Shown here one piece after another: positions 26,074 to 35,536 of a stretch of DNA of 64,000 nt. The DNA lies in assembly GCA_036523795.1 (NCBI GenBank), contig DATDDN010000057.1:1-64000 (forward strand), written 5' to 3'. How positions within the stretch are numbered: position 1 is the stretch's first letter; every line of letters starts with the position of its first letter. Below the pieces are notes generated by a model that had not been told where the DNA came from, made no database searches, and saw only the letters and a program-made list of their open reading frames with translations. Source of the stretch: 39-52-133 sp036523795. Its GTDB lineage: Bacteria; Pseudomonadota; Gammaproteobacteria; Burkholderiales; Gallionellaceae. The translations under genes and the position numbers were made by a program.

Positions 26074-27120
26074 ATGAAATCGTCTATAGCGGGACAGATA
26101 TTCCTGTCCCTTGTTGTGTCCGCAATATACCTGAGTCCGGCCGCTGCGCAGACGGTCGCGCCGATCAACGGTTCCGGCAGCCAGCCGCTGGCGCGCCTGT
26201 ACGTGCAGTGGGGCGAAAGTTACCAGGCGCGCCGCGGCATTTCGGCAAGCTATCGCATCACCAACGTGGTGGTCGGCATGCAGGAGCTGGAGGCGAAAAA
26301 GGCCGATTACGCCGGCACCGAGATTCCGCAGCGCATGGAGGATCTGAAAAAGAAGAGCCAGTTCCAGTTCCCTACTGCGCTAGTGGCCTTCACCCCGGTG
26401 GTCAATATCCCCGGCATCTACAACAACCAGCTGGTGCTGGATGCGCCCACGCTGACCGGCATCTTCATGGGCACCATCCGTAACTGGAACGATCCGCAGA
26501 TACGCGCGCTCAACCCTGCGCTCAACCTTCCGGCTGCCGAGATCAAGACCGTGCACCGCAATACCGGCAACACCATCACCTATGCCCTGAGCAGCTACCT
26601 GAGCAAGGTCAGTCCGGAATGGCAGGCTAAAGTGGGCACGGGCTCCAAGATCAACTGGCCGCTGGGGTATGAGCTGGATACCAACGAGAACCTGATCGCC
26701 TATGTGCGCGACACGCCCAACTCCATCGGCTTTACCATGCTCTCGCTGGTGATCCAGAACCGCCTGAATGTGGTGCGTTTCAAGAACGGTGTCGGCAAGG
26801 TGGTGAGCGCCTCGCCGGAAACGATAGCCGCGGCGGCCAGCAATGCGCGCTGGGATGCGGGGGACGGTTTCTACAACATCCTGATCGACATGCCCGGCGA
26901 CAATACCTGGCCCTTCGTGATGACCGGCTACATAACCTTCAGCCAGGACAATGCCGACAGGCGCAGGGAGCTGGTGGATTTCTTCGACAGCTCGCTCAAG
27001 ACCAGCCACCTGCAGGCAGTGATCGCCGATCTGGTGCCGCTGCCGGACAATGTGACCGGCATAATTCGCGCCGCGCTCAAGGCACAGTTGAACAATCCGG
27101 GCACTTCTGCGGTAAAGTAA
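26074..27120 (+). CDS. PstS-like substrate-binding protein
   Basis: 348 residues. A strong GGAGGAAGG precedes the ATG. A signal peptide (ends AAAQ) leads to a PstS-type periplasmic binding fold: GSGSQPLARLYVQW, KADYAGTEIP, NIPGIYNNQLVLD and TGIFMGTIRNWNDP are the phosphate-binding-protein landmarks. No pstCAB genes are nearby; instead a Liv-type ABC operon follows 84 bases on. The ligand may be phosphate or another oxyanion; some members act in adhesion or signalling. Confidence 0.85.
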   Translation: MKSSIAGQIFLSLVVSAIYLSPAAAQTVAPINGSGSQPLARLYVQWGESYQARRGISASYRITNVVVGMQELEAKKADYAGTEIPQRMEDLKKKSQFQFPTALVAFTPVVNIPGIYNNQLVLDAPTLTGIFMGTIRNWNDPQIRALNPALNLPAAEIKTVHRNTGNTITYALSSYLSKVSPEWQAKVGTGSKINWPLGYELDTNENLIAYVRDTPNSIGFTMLSLVIQNRLNVVRFKNGVGKVVSASPETIAAAASNARWDAGDGFYNILIDMPGDNTWPFVMTGYITFSQDNADRRRELVDFFDSSLKTSHLQAVIADLVPLPDNVTGIIRAALKAQLNNPGTSAVK

Positions 27121-27204
27121 CAACCTGAAGTACCTGTTGCTTAACCACGGGCGGAATACGGTTAAATGGCCGTGTCGCCACAAACCACTCGGGAGATCAT
27201 TGAC

Positions 27205-28434
27205 ATGAACAAGACTCTGCTTGCATCCCTGCTGTGCCTGGCCTTGGCGCCTGCCTATGCGGCTGACACCATCAAGATCGCCATCACCGGCCCGTTCAGC
27301 GGCGGCTCCGCACCCATGGGCGTCTCCATGCGCGATGGCGCCAAGCTGGCAATCGCCGAAATCAATGCCGCCGGCGGCGTCAGCGTGGGCAAGAAGAAGA
27401 TGAAGATCGAAGTGGTGGATCGCGACGACGAAGGCAAGAATGACCGCGGTGCCCTGATCGCCCAGGAACTGGCCTCGATGAGCGACCTTTCCGGCGTGAT
27501 CGGCTCGGTCAACACCGGTGTGGTGCTGGCCGGCGACAAGCACCTGCAGGAAAAGGGTATCACCAAGATCATCACCCCGGCGGCCGGTTCCGCCTCGATG
27601 ACGCAATGGATCAACAAGGCCGACAAGCCCGGCGTCAAGGATCTGTCGATCTTCCGCTTTGCCGCGGATGACGGCATCCAGGCGGCGATGGTGGTGGAAG
27701 AGGCGATCAAGCGCAAGTTTACCAAGGTGGCGCTGCTGCATGACTCCACCAACTACGGCGTATCCGGCCGCGATGACCTGATCGACCAGATCAAGAAGCA
27801 GGGCAGCAAGCTGGAAGTGGTGGCTACCGAAAAATTCAACATCGGCGACAAGGACATGACCGCGCAGATCCTGCGTGCCAAATCTGCCGGCGCACAGGCC
27901 GTGCTTATCTGGGGCATCGGGCCTGAACTGGCTGCGGTGGCCAACAGCATGGCCAAGAACGACCTGAAGGTGCCGCTGATCGGTGGCTGGACCCTGTCCA
28001 TGTCCAACTTCATCGATAATGCCGGCGCCAATGGCAACGGCACCCTGATGCCGCAGACCTTCATCGAGGAACCGATCACCCCGCGCGTGAAGAACTTCAT
28101 CGAGTCCTACCACAAGGCCTATAACGTGACCCGCATCCCTTCGCCGGTTTCAGCCGCGCAGGGTTACGACGCCGTGCTGGTGTTTGCTGCTGCAGTCGCC
28201 CAGGCGCAGAGCACCGACACCCACAAGATCAAGGAAGCGCTGGAAGACCTGAAGACGCCGGTGAAAGGCGTGATCGCCACCTGGAAGCAACCATTCAGCA
28301 AGTGGGATCCGGCCAACGGCCAGACTCACGAAGCCTTCCGCCGCGAGCAGACCGTGATGGGCATGGTGAAGGATGGCCGCGTGGTGTTCTCCGACGAAGC
28401 TGATCGCGCGCGCCTCGCCAAGAGCATGAAGTAA
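27205..28434 (+). CDS. branched-chain amino acid-type ABC transporter, substrate-binding protein
   Basis: 409 residues. GGGAG lies ahead of the ATG at 27205, and a signal peptide (ends AYAAD) follows. The Leu/Ile/Val-binding-protein fold (Peripla_BP_6) is clear: IKIAITGPFSGGSAPMG at the start, the hinge GVIGSVNTGVVLAG, and a type I two-lobe layout. First gene of a Liv-type importer with permeases and ATPases downstream. The ligand could be an amino acid, urea, amide or aromatic acid. Confidence 0.92.
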   Translation: MNKTLLASLLCLALAPAYAADTIKIAITGPFSGGSAPMGVSMRDGAKLAIAEINAAGGVSVGKKKMKIEVVDRDDEGKNDRGALIAQELASMSDLSGVIGSVNTGVVLAGDKHLQEKGITKIITPAAGSASMTQWINKADKPGVKDLSIFRFAADDGIQAAMVVEEAIKRKFTKVALLHDSTNYGVSGRDDLIDQIKKQGSKLEVVATEKFNIGDKDMTAQILRAKSAGAQAVLIWGIGPELAAVANSMAKNDLKVPLIGGWTLSMSNFIDNAGANGNGTLMPQTFIEEPITPRVKNFIESYHKAYNVTRIPSPVSAAQGYDAVLVFAAAVAQAQSTDTHKIKEALEDLKTPVKGVIATWKQPFSKWDPANGQTHEAFRREQTVMGMVKDGRVVFSDEADRARLAKSMK

Positions 28435-28444
28435 TCGGCATGCG

Positions 28445-28461
28445 GGAGGGCAAGGCCCTCC
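28445..28461 (+). promoter_or_regulatory. intercistronic stem-loop after the binding-protein gene
   Basis: GGAGGGC-AAG-GCCCTCC makes a 7-bp perfect stem 10 bases after the stop and has no T-run. Such hairpins after binding-protein genes usually protect the upstream mRNA 3' end, so more binding protein than permease is made. That role is inferred. Confidence 0.5.
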
Positions 28462-28498
28462 TGCTGCATCCCCGCAACATTTCCACGACCTATCTTCC

Positions 28499-29371
28499 AT
28501 GACCGTCATTATTCAACTGATTGTCAGCGGCGCCCTGATGGGCCTGGTTTACGCGCTGATTGCCTACGGTTTTCAGCTTACCTATTCCACCAGCAAGAGC
28601 ATCAACTTCGGCCAGGGCGAACTGGTCATGTTGTCCGCTTTTGCCAGCCTGACCCTGATCGACAGGGGCCTGCCGTACGCGCTGGTGGTGGTCGGCGGCC
28701 TGCTGTTCGGCGTGCTGCTCGGGCTGTTTGTCGAGCGCGCCGCGGTGCGCCTCGCACTGGAGCAGAAGAGCGAAGGCTGGATCCTGCTCACCGTGATCTC
28801 CGGCCTGCTCGGCTTTTCCGCGGCAGAAAACATCTGGGGGCGCGATGACCGCCCCTTCCCCACACCGATCTCCTCCGAGCCCATGCACTTCTTCGGCATC
28901 GGCATCACCCCGCTGGAAATATCCGTGGCCATCGGTGTGCTGGCCGTGATGGGCCTGGTCGAGCTGTTCAAGCGCAAGACCCTGCTGGGCAAGGCGTTCG
29001 AGGCGGTCTCGGCCGACCGCGATGCGGCCGGCCTGATGGGCGTGTCGGCCACGCGCATCATCATGCTGTCGTACGGCCTGTCCGGCCTGGTGGCGGCGAT
29101 GGCGGGCATACTGGTGTCGCCTATCACCACCGTCGGCCCCACCATGGCCTCGGCGCTGATCCTCAAGGCGTTCTCGGTGGCGGTGGTGGCAGGTCTTGAT
29201 TCAGGTTTCGGCGTGGTGGTGGTGGGCCTGTTTCTCGGCGCACTGGAAAGCCTGGCCAGCTTCTACATCGGCAGCGGCTGGCGCGAGGCGCCGGGGCTGA
29301 TCCTGCTGATCGCAGCACTGGCGCTGCGCCCCAATGGCGTATTCGGCAAAGCGACCATCCGCAAAGTATAA
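28499..29371 (+). CDS. branched-chain amino acid-type ABC transporter permease (LivH-like)
   Basis: 290 residues with about eight membrane helices. LivH landmarks: GLVYALIAYGFQLTYSTSKSINFGQGE at the N-terminus, the cytoplasmic coupling loop FEAVSADRDAAGLMGVSATR, and GLDSGFGVVVVGL. It forms one half of the membrane pore, pairing with the permease half of the next gene. Confidence 0.93.
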   Translation: MTVIIQLIVSGALMGLVYALIAYGFQLTYSTSKSINFGQGELVMLSAFASLTLIDRGLPYALVVVGGLLFGVLLGLFVERAAVRLALEQKSEGWILLTVISGLLGFSAAENIWGRDDRPFPTPISSEPMHFFGIGITPLEISVAIGVLAVMGLVELFKRKTLLGKAFEAVSADRDAAGLMGVSATRIIMLSYGLSGLVAAMAGILVSPITTVGPTMASALILKAFSVAVVAGLDSGFGVVVVGLFLGALESLASFYIGSGWREAPGLILLIAALALRPNGVFGKATIRKV

Positions 29372-29388
29372 CCAGGGCTGATTTGATT

Positions 29389-31326
29389 ATGTGGAAACGT
29401 CTGTTACTCATTCGTGGCGCCGAGCTGGTGATGTTCGCCGTGCTGACCACCATTCCGCTGCTGGTGAGCAGCTCCTATTGGATCGGCATGCTCACCCTGC
29501 TGGCCATCTACGGCATCCTGCTGATCGGGCTGGATGTCAGCGTGGGCTACCTGGGTCAGGTCAACCTGGGCCAGGCCGCGTTCCTCGGCCTTGGTGCCTA
29601 TGCTGCGGGCCTGTGCGTGTCGCTGCTGGGCTGGGGGTTGCCGGCGGCTCTGGTGGCGAGTGCGCTGATCGGCCTGGTGATCGGGGCGCTGCTGGCCCTG
29701 CCTGCGCTGCGCCTGGAAGGGCCGCAGTTTGCCCTGGCCACACTCAGTTTCGGTGCGCTCACCGTTACCGTGCTGAACGAGTGGGAGGGCCTCACCGGCG
29801 GCGCGCAAGGTTTGTCGGTGGACCGTCCGCTGCTGTTCGGCCTCAAGCTGGATGCGCCGGCCTTCTATTGGCTGTGCGTGCTGTTGCTGGCGCTGGTCTG
29901 GGTGCTGATGCGCAACCTGCTGTCGTCGCACTGGGGGCGCGCGTTCGAGGCCTTGCGCGACAGTCCCATCGCCACCGACGCGATGGGGGTGGGCACCTAC
30001 CGTCACAAGGTGGCTGGCTTCGCCATCGGCTCGGCGCTGGGCAGCTTTGCGGGCGGCCTGTATGCCTTCAACTTCCAGTACCTGCAGCCGCTGGTGTTCG
30101 TGTATGAACTGATGGTCATCCTGCTGCTGGGCGTGGTGCTGGGCGGGCGCAAGAGCCTGTGGGGCGCGCTGGTCGGCGCTGCGCTGATCGTGCTGCTGCC
30201 CAACCTGCTGTCCAACCGCACGTTGTTCCAGGCGTTCTCCGCGCTCGGCCTGCTGCTCGCCGTGGTGGCGGGTACGCGCGGTCTGCTGCGCAAAACCACC
30301 AAGCCGTTCCAGGCCTTCGCGCCCATCGTGGCGATGGGTGCGCTCACCGTGGGCAGCCTGCTGGTGGCCGATACCGAAACATGGCGCAAGGCGATCTTCG
30401 CGCTGATGCTGTTCTCCGTGGTGGTTGGCCTGCCGGAAGGCCTGATGGGCTACGTGACGCAACTCCTGTCGCGCCTGTTCAAGGTGCCGCCCGCGCCGCT
30501 GCCCGAGGCGGCGGCGCTCGACAGCGTGCTGGCACCGTGTGCCCAAGGCAGCGGCGTCCTGCTTGAGCTGCGCAATCTCAAGCGCTATTTCGGCGGCGTG
30601 AAGGCGGTGGACGACATCACGCTCGACGTGCAAAGCGGCCACATACACGGCCTGATCGGTCCCAACGGTTCGGGCAAGAGCACGGCGGTGAATGTGATCT
30701 CCGGCCTGTACGCGCCCAGCGGCGGCACCATGCTGCTGCGCGGCAATGCCCTGCCCGCAGGCAACCTGTACAAGGTGGCGCGTGTGGGCATAGCGCGCAC
30801 CTTCCAGAACCTGCAACTGTTCGGTGAGCTGTCCGCACTGGACAACGTGATGGTGGCGCTCAAGGGCGTTTACCACACGCCGCTGCCGCTGCTGCTGCTG
30901 GGCCTTGCGCGGCGCGAGGAAAAACATGCGCAGTCGCAGGCGCTGGCCCTGCTGCACCTGGTCGGGCTGGAGCACCACGCACGCAACCGCGCCAGGGATC
31001 TCACTTACGGCGCGCAACGCTTCCTGGAGATCGCCCGTGCGCTGGCGTGCAAGCCGCAGCTGCTGATCCTGGACGAGCCGGCCGCCGGCCTGGCCCACCC
31101 CGACGTGGCGCAGCTGGTCGAGATCATCAAGCGCATCCACCAGCGTGGCATCACTATCATATTAATTGAGCACCACATGGACGTGGTGAGCGAACTGTGC
31201 GACGTCGTGACCGTGCTCGACGGCGGCAAGATCATTGCCCAGGGCAGCGCGGACGAGGTGAAGCGCAACCCGCTGGTGGTGCAGGCCTATCTGGGCGCGG
31301 AAGCCCCTGACGCAGCGCATGCGTAA
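29389..31326 (+). CDS. fused permease-ATPase of Liv-type ABC transporter (LivM-LivG)
   Basis: 645 residues. The first ~290 are a LivM permease (VGYLGQVNLGQAAFLGLGAYAAG, coupling loop FEALRDSPIATDAMGV). About 90 more residues carry three or so additional helices. From ~385 there is a LivG ATPase: Walker A GPNGSGKST, signature LTYGAQRFLEIARAL, Walker B LLILDEP, His switch IEHHMD. The fusion fixes the stoichiometry of pore and ATPase. A TTG at 29383 is an alternative start closer to AGGG. Confidence 0.93.
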   Translation: MWKRLLLIRGAELVMFAVLTTIPLLVSSSYWIGMLTLLAIYGILLIGLDVSVGYLGQVNLGQAAFLGLGAYAAGLCVSLLGWGLPAALVASALIGLVIGALLALPALRLEGPQFALATLSFGALTVTVLNEWEGLTGGAQGLSVDRPLLFGLKLDAPAFYWLCVLLLALVWVLMRNLLSSHWGRAFEALRDSPIATDAMGVGTYRHKVAGFAIGSALGSFAGGLYAFNFQYLQPLVFVYELMVILLLGVVLGGRKSLWGALVGAALIVLLPNLLSNRTLFQAFSALGLLLAVVAGTRGLLRKTTKPFQAFAPIVAMGALTVGSLLVADTETWRKAIFALMLFSVVVGLPEGLMGYVTQLLSRLFKVPPAPLPEAAALDSVLAPCAQGSGVLLELRNLKRYFGGVKAVDDITLDVQSGHIHGLIGPNGSGKSTAVNVISGLYAPSGGTMLLRGNALPAGNLYKVARVGIARTFQNLQLFGELSALDNVMVALKGVYHTPLPLLLLGLARREEKHAQSQALALLHLVGLEHHARNRARDLTYGAQRFLEIARALACKPQLLILDEPAAGLAHPDVAQLVEIIKRIHQRGITIILIEHHMDVVSELCDVVTVLDGGKIIAQGSADEVKRNPLVVQAYLGAEAPDAAHA

Positions 31327-31475
31327 GGCAAGGCGGTTGTCCGCAGATTACGCAGATTGGCGCAGATTCGAGACATGAACGTGATCTGGTTGAGTGCTTG
31401 CCGGTCTCAATCTTGCGTAATCCGTGTCATCTGCGGTTGGATTTTTCGGTTTGTAAGGACACAAGAGGGGCGAAC
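31327..31475. repeat. CGCAGATT repeats between the fusion gene and livF-like gene
   Basis: CGCAGATT occurs three times at 31342-31349, 31351-31358 and 31361-31368, and a partly complementary block (GTAATCCGTGTCATCTGCGG) at about 31419-31438 can fold back on it. The same motif, inverted, appears near 34272-34288. Intergenic repeats of this kind are dispersed in many proteobacterial chromosomes; no function is established. Confidence 0.55.
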
Positions 31476-32192
31476 ATGCTGGTAGTCGACAATCTGTATG
31501 CGGGATACGGCGCGAGCGAAGTGCTCAGCGGCGTAACGCTGCGCGTCAAACAGGGTACGGTGGTGGCGCTGATAGGCGCCAATGGTGCGGGCAAGACCAC
31601 CACCATGCGCGCCATCTCCGGCATGCTGCAGCCCACCCGCGGGCAGGTGCTGCTGGATGGGCAGCCGGTACAGAAGCTGGATTCCTCGCGCATCGCCCGC
31701 CTGGGCCTGGCGCATTCGCCGGAAGGGCGCAAGGTGTTCGGCCCGCTGTCGGTGGAAGACAATCTGCTGCTCGGCGCCTACAGCCGCCTGCCCGCGCTGT
31801 TCGGCTTCCGCAGCCAGGCGGCGACGGATCTGGCACGCATCTACGAGCTGTTTCCGCGCCTGCGCGAACGTTCGCAGCAGGCAGCCGGCACGCTCTCCGG
31901 CGGCGAGCAGCAGATGCTCGCCATCGGCCGCGCGCTGATGGCCAATCCCAAGGTCATGCTGCTGGACGAGCCCTCCATGGGACTGGCGCCGGTGATCGTG
32001 CAGGAAGTGTTCCGCATCATCAAGCGCCTCAAGGAGGCCGGCATCACGCTGCTGCTGGTCGAGCAGTTCGCTCGCAGTGCGCTGGAGGTGGCGGATTACG
32101 TGTACGTCATGGAACACGGCACAGTGGTCGTGGAAGGCGAACCCGCTGCCATCCGCCAGAACCAGCGCGTGCTGGAGGCCTATCTGGGTTGA
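31476..32192 (+). CDS. branched-chain amino acid-type ABC transporter ATPase (LivF-like)
   Basis: 238 residues. Walker A GANGAGKTT, signature LSGGEQQMLAIGRAL, Walker B MLLDEPSMGL and His switch VEQFAR are intact, with the LivF-typical start LVVDNLYAGYGASEVL. AGAGGGG precedes the ATG at 31476; the longer open frame upstream is repeat DNA. It completes the importer with the fused permease-ATPase. Confidence 0.94.
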   Translation: MLVVDNLYAGYGASEVLSGVTLRVKQGTVVALIGANGAGKTTTMRAISGMLQPTRGQVLLDGQPVQKLDSSRIARLGLAHSPEGRKVFGPLSVEDNLLLGAYSRLPALFGFRSQAATDLARIYELFPRLRERSQQAAGTLSGGEQQMLAIGRALMANPKVMLLDEPSMGLAPVIVQEVFRIIKRLKEAGITLLLVEQFARSALEVADYVYVMEHGTVVVEGEPAAIRQNQRVLEAYLG

Positions 32193-32251
32193 GCAGGGGG
32201 GCGGCTCGCCCTGTGCTATTCTTGCGCCCCGTTGAATTCGGTGTGAAGCAG

Positions 32252-34153
32252 ATGAAGTATTTCTTGTGTGCCTTGTTGCTGTTGCCTGCGCTGGTGCTGG
32301 CCGATCAGGACGAGGACTTTCTTGCCGCGCGCGATGCGTTCCAGGCGGGCGACAGCGACCGCGTGGAGCAGCTGGCCGCGCGCCTGAAATCCGGCCTGTT
32401 CGAGCCATACGTCACCTATTACCAGCTGCGCCTGCATCTGGATATGAGCGATCCGGCGCCGATCAAGGAATTCCTGTCCCGCCCGGACGACACACCGGTG
32501 ATCGACCTGCTGCGCAGCGACTGGCTCAAGCTGCAGGCGCGCAAGCAGAACTGGAGCGAGTTCGCCGCCGAATACCCGCGCCTGATGGAGTCGGATGACG
32601 AGATGATCTGTTATGCGATGCAGTCGCGTCGTGCCGACAACGAAGACCAGGTGCTGCATGACGCGCGCGACCTGTGGTTCAGCGGCAAGGGGCAGCCGGA
32701 AAGCTGCACCACCCTGTTCGACGCCGCGCTCACCGCCGGCGTGATCTCCGAGCAGGACGTGTGGCAGCGCCTGCACCTGGCGCTGGAAAGCAACAACATA
32801 GACCTGGCCAAACAATTGTCAGCGCGACTGCCGGCCGAACGCAGGCTGCCGAGCAGCGCACTGGAGCAGGCCTCCCGCCAGCCCGAGCATTACCTGAAGA
32901 AACTCAAGCTGAACAAGGCCACCGAGGGCCAGCGCCTGGTGGCGCTGTTTGCGCTGATGCGCCTGGCCAAGCAGATGCCGCAGCTGGCTTATCGTCAATG
33001 GGCGGGGCTGGGCGATGCATTCGAGCAGGGCGAGCGGCAGTATTTCTTCGGCTGGCTCGGCTATGAGGCGGCGCGTACGCTGGACCCGCGTGCATTGACC
33101 TGGTTCGAGGCCGCGGGCGACATTCAGCTCAACGATACGCAGCTGGCCTGGCGCACCCGCGCCGCCCTGCGCGCGCAGAACTGGCATGAAGTGTGGACCA
33201 GCATCGTCGCCATGTCGCCGCGCCAGCAGAAGGAAGGCGCCTGGCGTTACTGGAAGGCGCGCGCCTGGAAGGTGCTGGGGCGCGAGGCAGATGCCGACGC
33301 GCTGTTCACCGAGCTGAGTCGCGAATACAATTTCTACGGCCAGCTGGCCGCCGAAGAGCTTGGCGCCTCGCCCGCTTCCGGCATGTTCACCGTGAGCTAT
33401 CAGCCCAGCAACGCAGAGGTCGAGGCCATGATGGCGCAGCCCGCCATCCAGCGCACCGTGGCGCTGTACCAGATGGGCCTTCGCCCCGAAGCGGCGAAAG
33501 AATGGTCGCTGGTGGTGCGCAAGCTGAACGACAAGCAGCTGCTGGTGGCTTCCGAAATTGCGCGGCGCAACGAGATGTATGACCGCTCCATCCATGCCGC
33601 AGACCGCACCCTGCAACTGCATGACTTTACCCTGCGTTACCCCGCCCCCTATCGCGACGCGCTGCGCGGCAACATCCGCGACAACCAGCTGGAAGAAGCC
33701 TGGGTATATGGCCTGATGCGCCAGGAAAGCCGCTTCGTCACGCAAGCCAAATCCAACGTAGGCGCTTCCGGTCTGATGCAGATCATGCCCGCCACCGCGC
33801 ATTGGGTGGCTAGGCAACTGGGCATGCGCGACTACCGCAGCAAGCTGATCAGCCAGCTTGACGTCAATCTCAAGCTGGGCACCTATTACATGAAGAACGT
33901 GCTGGCCACGCTGGACAACAACCCGGTGCTGGCCTCGGCGGCCTATAACGCCGGCCCCGCGCGGGCCAGACAGTGGCAGGCCGACAAGCCGCTGGAAGGC
34001 GCCATCTACGTGGAATCCATCCCCTTCGACGAGACGCGCGACTACGTCAAGAAAGTGATGAGCAACACCGTGTATTACGCCAAGCTGTTCGGCGAATCCT
34101 CGCTGTCGCTCAAGCAGCGCCTCGGCACCATCGACGCGCGCAAGGATCGCTAG
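32252..34153 (+). CDS. slt: soluble lytic murein transglycosylase (Slt70-like)
   Basis: 633 residues. A signal peptide (MKYFLCALLLLPALVLA) is followed by a superhelical alpha-alpha-alpha domain and a C-terminal lysozyme-like domain. The catalytic glutamate is in LMRQESRF, with GASGLMQIMPATA and AAYNAGPARA as the remaining goose-type motifs. The enzyme cleaves peptidoglycan glycan strands with 1,6-anhydro product formation in the periplasm. The start was chosen at the signal peptide; an in-frame ATG 63 bases earlier overlaps the gene before. Confidence 0.93.
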   Translation: MKYFLCALLLLPALVLADQDEDFLAARDAFQAGDSDRVEQLAARLKSGLFEPYVTYYQLRLHLDMSDPAPIKEFLSRPDDTPVIDLLRSDWLKLQARKQNWSEFAAEYPRLMESDDEMICYAMQSRRADNEDQVLHDARDLWFSGKGQPESCTTLFDAALTAGVISEQDVWQRLHLALESNNIDLAKQLSARLPAERRLPSSALEQASRQPEHYLKKLKLNKATEGQRLVALFALMRLAKQMPQLAYRQWAGLGDAFEQGERQYFFGWLGYEAARTLDPRALTWFEAAGDIQLNDTQLAWRTRAALRAQNWHEVWTSIVAMSPRQQKEGAWRYWKARAWKVLGREADADALFTELSREYNFYGQLAAEELGASPASGMFTVSYQPSNAEVEAMMAQPAIQRTVALYQMGLRPEAAKEWSLVVRKLNDKQLLVASEIARRNEMYDRSIHAADRTLQLHDFTLRYPAPYRDALRGNIRDNQLEEAWVYGLMRQESRFVTQAKSNVGASGLMQIMPATAHWVARQLGMRDYRSKLISQLDVNLKLGTYYMKNVLATLDNNPVLASAAYNAGPARARQWQADKPLEGAIYVESIPFDETRDYVKKVMSNTVYYAKLFGESSLSLKQRLGTIDARKDR

Positions 34154-34180
34154 CGAATCTCTAATCAAGCCTTATTTGTC

Positions 34181-34240
34181 GTTCCCGCGCAGGCGGGAAC
34201 CCAGTTAAATTAACCAGCTGGATCCCCGCCTGCGCGGGGA
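34181..34240. repeat. REP-like palindrome doublet
   Basis: Two palindromes, GTTCCCGC-GCAG-GCGGGAAC (34181-34200) and TCCCCGC-CTGC-GCGGGGA (34223-34240), lie head to head after slt with CCAG/CTGG steps between them. This is the form of widespread extragenic palindromes in proteobacteria. It may also stabilise the slt mRNA end. Confidence 0.7.
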
Positions 34241-34324
34241 TGACGACGTTAGCCTTCAGGTAATCTGTGAAACTGCGTAATCTGCGGAGAAAGCTTTAAA
34301 CTTCCGATCATGACCACCACACCC

Positions 34325-35536
34325 ATGAAAATCTATTGTGTCGGCGGCGCCGTGCGCGACGGCCTGCTCGGCCTGCCGGTGCAGGACCACGACTGGGTGG
34401 TGGTGGGCGGCACGCCCGAGCAGATGGTGGAGCTTGGCTACCTGCCAGTGGGCAAGGATTTCCCGGTGTTCCTGCATCCCGTGACACACGAGGAATATGC
34501 GCTGGCGCGCACCGAGCGCAAGACCGCGCGCGGCTACAAGGGCTTTGCCGTGTATGCCGCGGCGGACGTGACGCTGGAGCAGGATCTGTCGCGGCGCGAT
34601 TTCACCGTCAATGCCATCGCGCAGGCTGCGGACGGCACGCTGATCGATCCCTACGGCGGCCAAACCGACCTTAAGGCCGGCGTGCTGCGCCATGTCAGCG
34701 CGGCCTTCAGCGAAGACCCGGTGCGCATCCTGCGCGCTGCGCGCTTCGCCGCACGCTATGGTTTCAGCATCGCGCCGGAAACGCAGGCGCTGATGCGCGA
34801 GATGGTCAGCAATGGCGAGGTGGATGCGCTGGTGGCGGAGCGCGTGTGGCAGGAGATGGCGCGCGGCCTGATGGAAAAGAATCCCTCCCGCTTCATCACC
34901 ACCCTGCGCGAGTGCGGGGCGCTGCAGAAAATTCTTCCCGAGGTAGATGCGCTGTTCGGCGTGCCGCAGCCGCCTCAGCACCACCCCGAGATCGACTGCG
35001 GCATCCACACCATGCTGGTGCTGGATGATGCCGCGAGACATGGCTACGCGCTGGAAGTGCGCTTTGCTGCCTTGATGCACGATCTGGGCAAGGGCAACAC
35101 GCCAAAAGATATTTTGCCGCGCCACATAGGCCATGAGGAGCGCAGCGTCGACCTGCTGAAAAATCTGTGCGACCGCTTGCGCGTGCCCGGCGAATGCCGC
35201 GACCTGGGCCTGCTGGTGGCGCGCTACCATGGCGACATCCACCGCGCGGAGCAGCTGCGCCCGGACACCATCGTGCGCCTGTTCCAGAGCTGCGATGCCT
35301 GGCGCAAGCCGCAGCGCTTTACGCAGATCCTCGAAGCCTGCATGAGCGATGCGCGCGGGCGCACCGGCCATGAGCAGGACGACTACCCGCAAGCAGGCTA
35401 TCTGCTGCGCGCGCTGCACGCCGCACAGGCGGTGAATGCCGGCGAGATTGCACAGCAGTGCGAGGACAAGAACCTCATCCCCGAAAAAGTGCGCGAGGCG
35501 CGCATCGTGGCGGTGGAACATGCCCTCCGCGCCTGA
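34325..35536 (+). CDS. cca: multifunctional CCA-adding tRNA nucleotidyltransferase
   Basis: 403 residues. The N-terminus KIYCVGGAVRDGLLG and DHDWVVVGG carry the class II nucleotidyltransferase motifs; a C-terminal HD domain (LMHDLGKGNTP, then HEERS) gives the phosphatase/phosphodiesterase part seen in gammaproteobacterial and betaproteobacterial enzymes. It builds or repairs the tRNA 3' CCA. Family alignment favours the ATG at 34325; one at 34310 is also in frame and neither has a clear ribosome site. Confidence 0.93.
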   Translation: MKIYCVGGAVRDGLLGLPVQDHDWVVVGGTPEQMVELGYLPVGKDFPVFLHPVTHEEYALARTERKTARGYKGFAVYAAADVTLEQDLSRRDFTVNAIAQAADGTLIDPYGGQTDLKAGVLRHVSAAFSEDPVRILRAARFAARYGFSIAPETQALMREMVSNGEVDALVAERVWQEMARGLMEKNPSRFITTLRECGALQKILPEVDALFGVPQPPQHHPEIDCGIHTMLVLDDAARHGYALEVRFAALMHDLGKGNTPKDILPRHIGHEERSVDLLKNLCDRLRVPGECRDLGLLVARYHGDIHRAEQLRPDTIVRLFQSCDAWRKPQRFTQILEACMSDARGRTGHEQDDYPQAGYLLRALHAAQAVNAGEIAQQCEDKNLIPEKVREARIVAVEHALRA

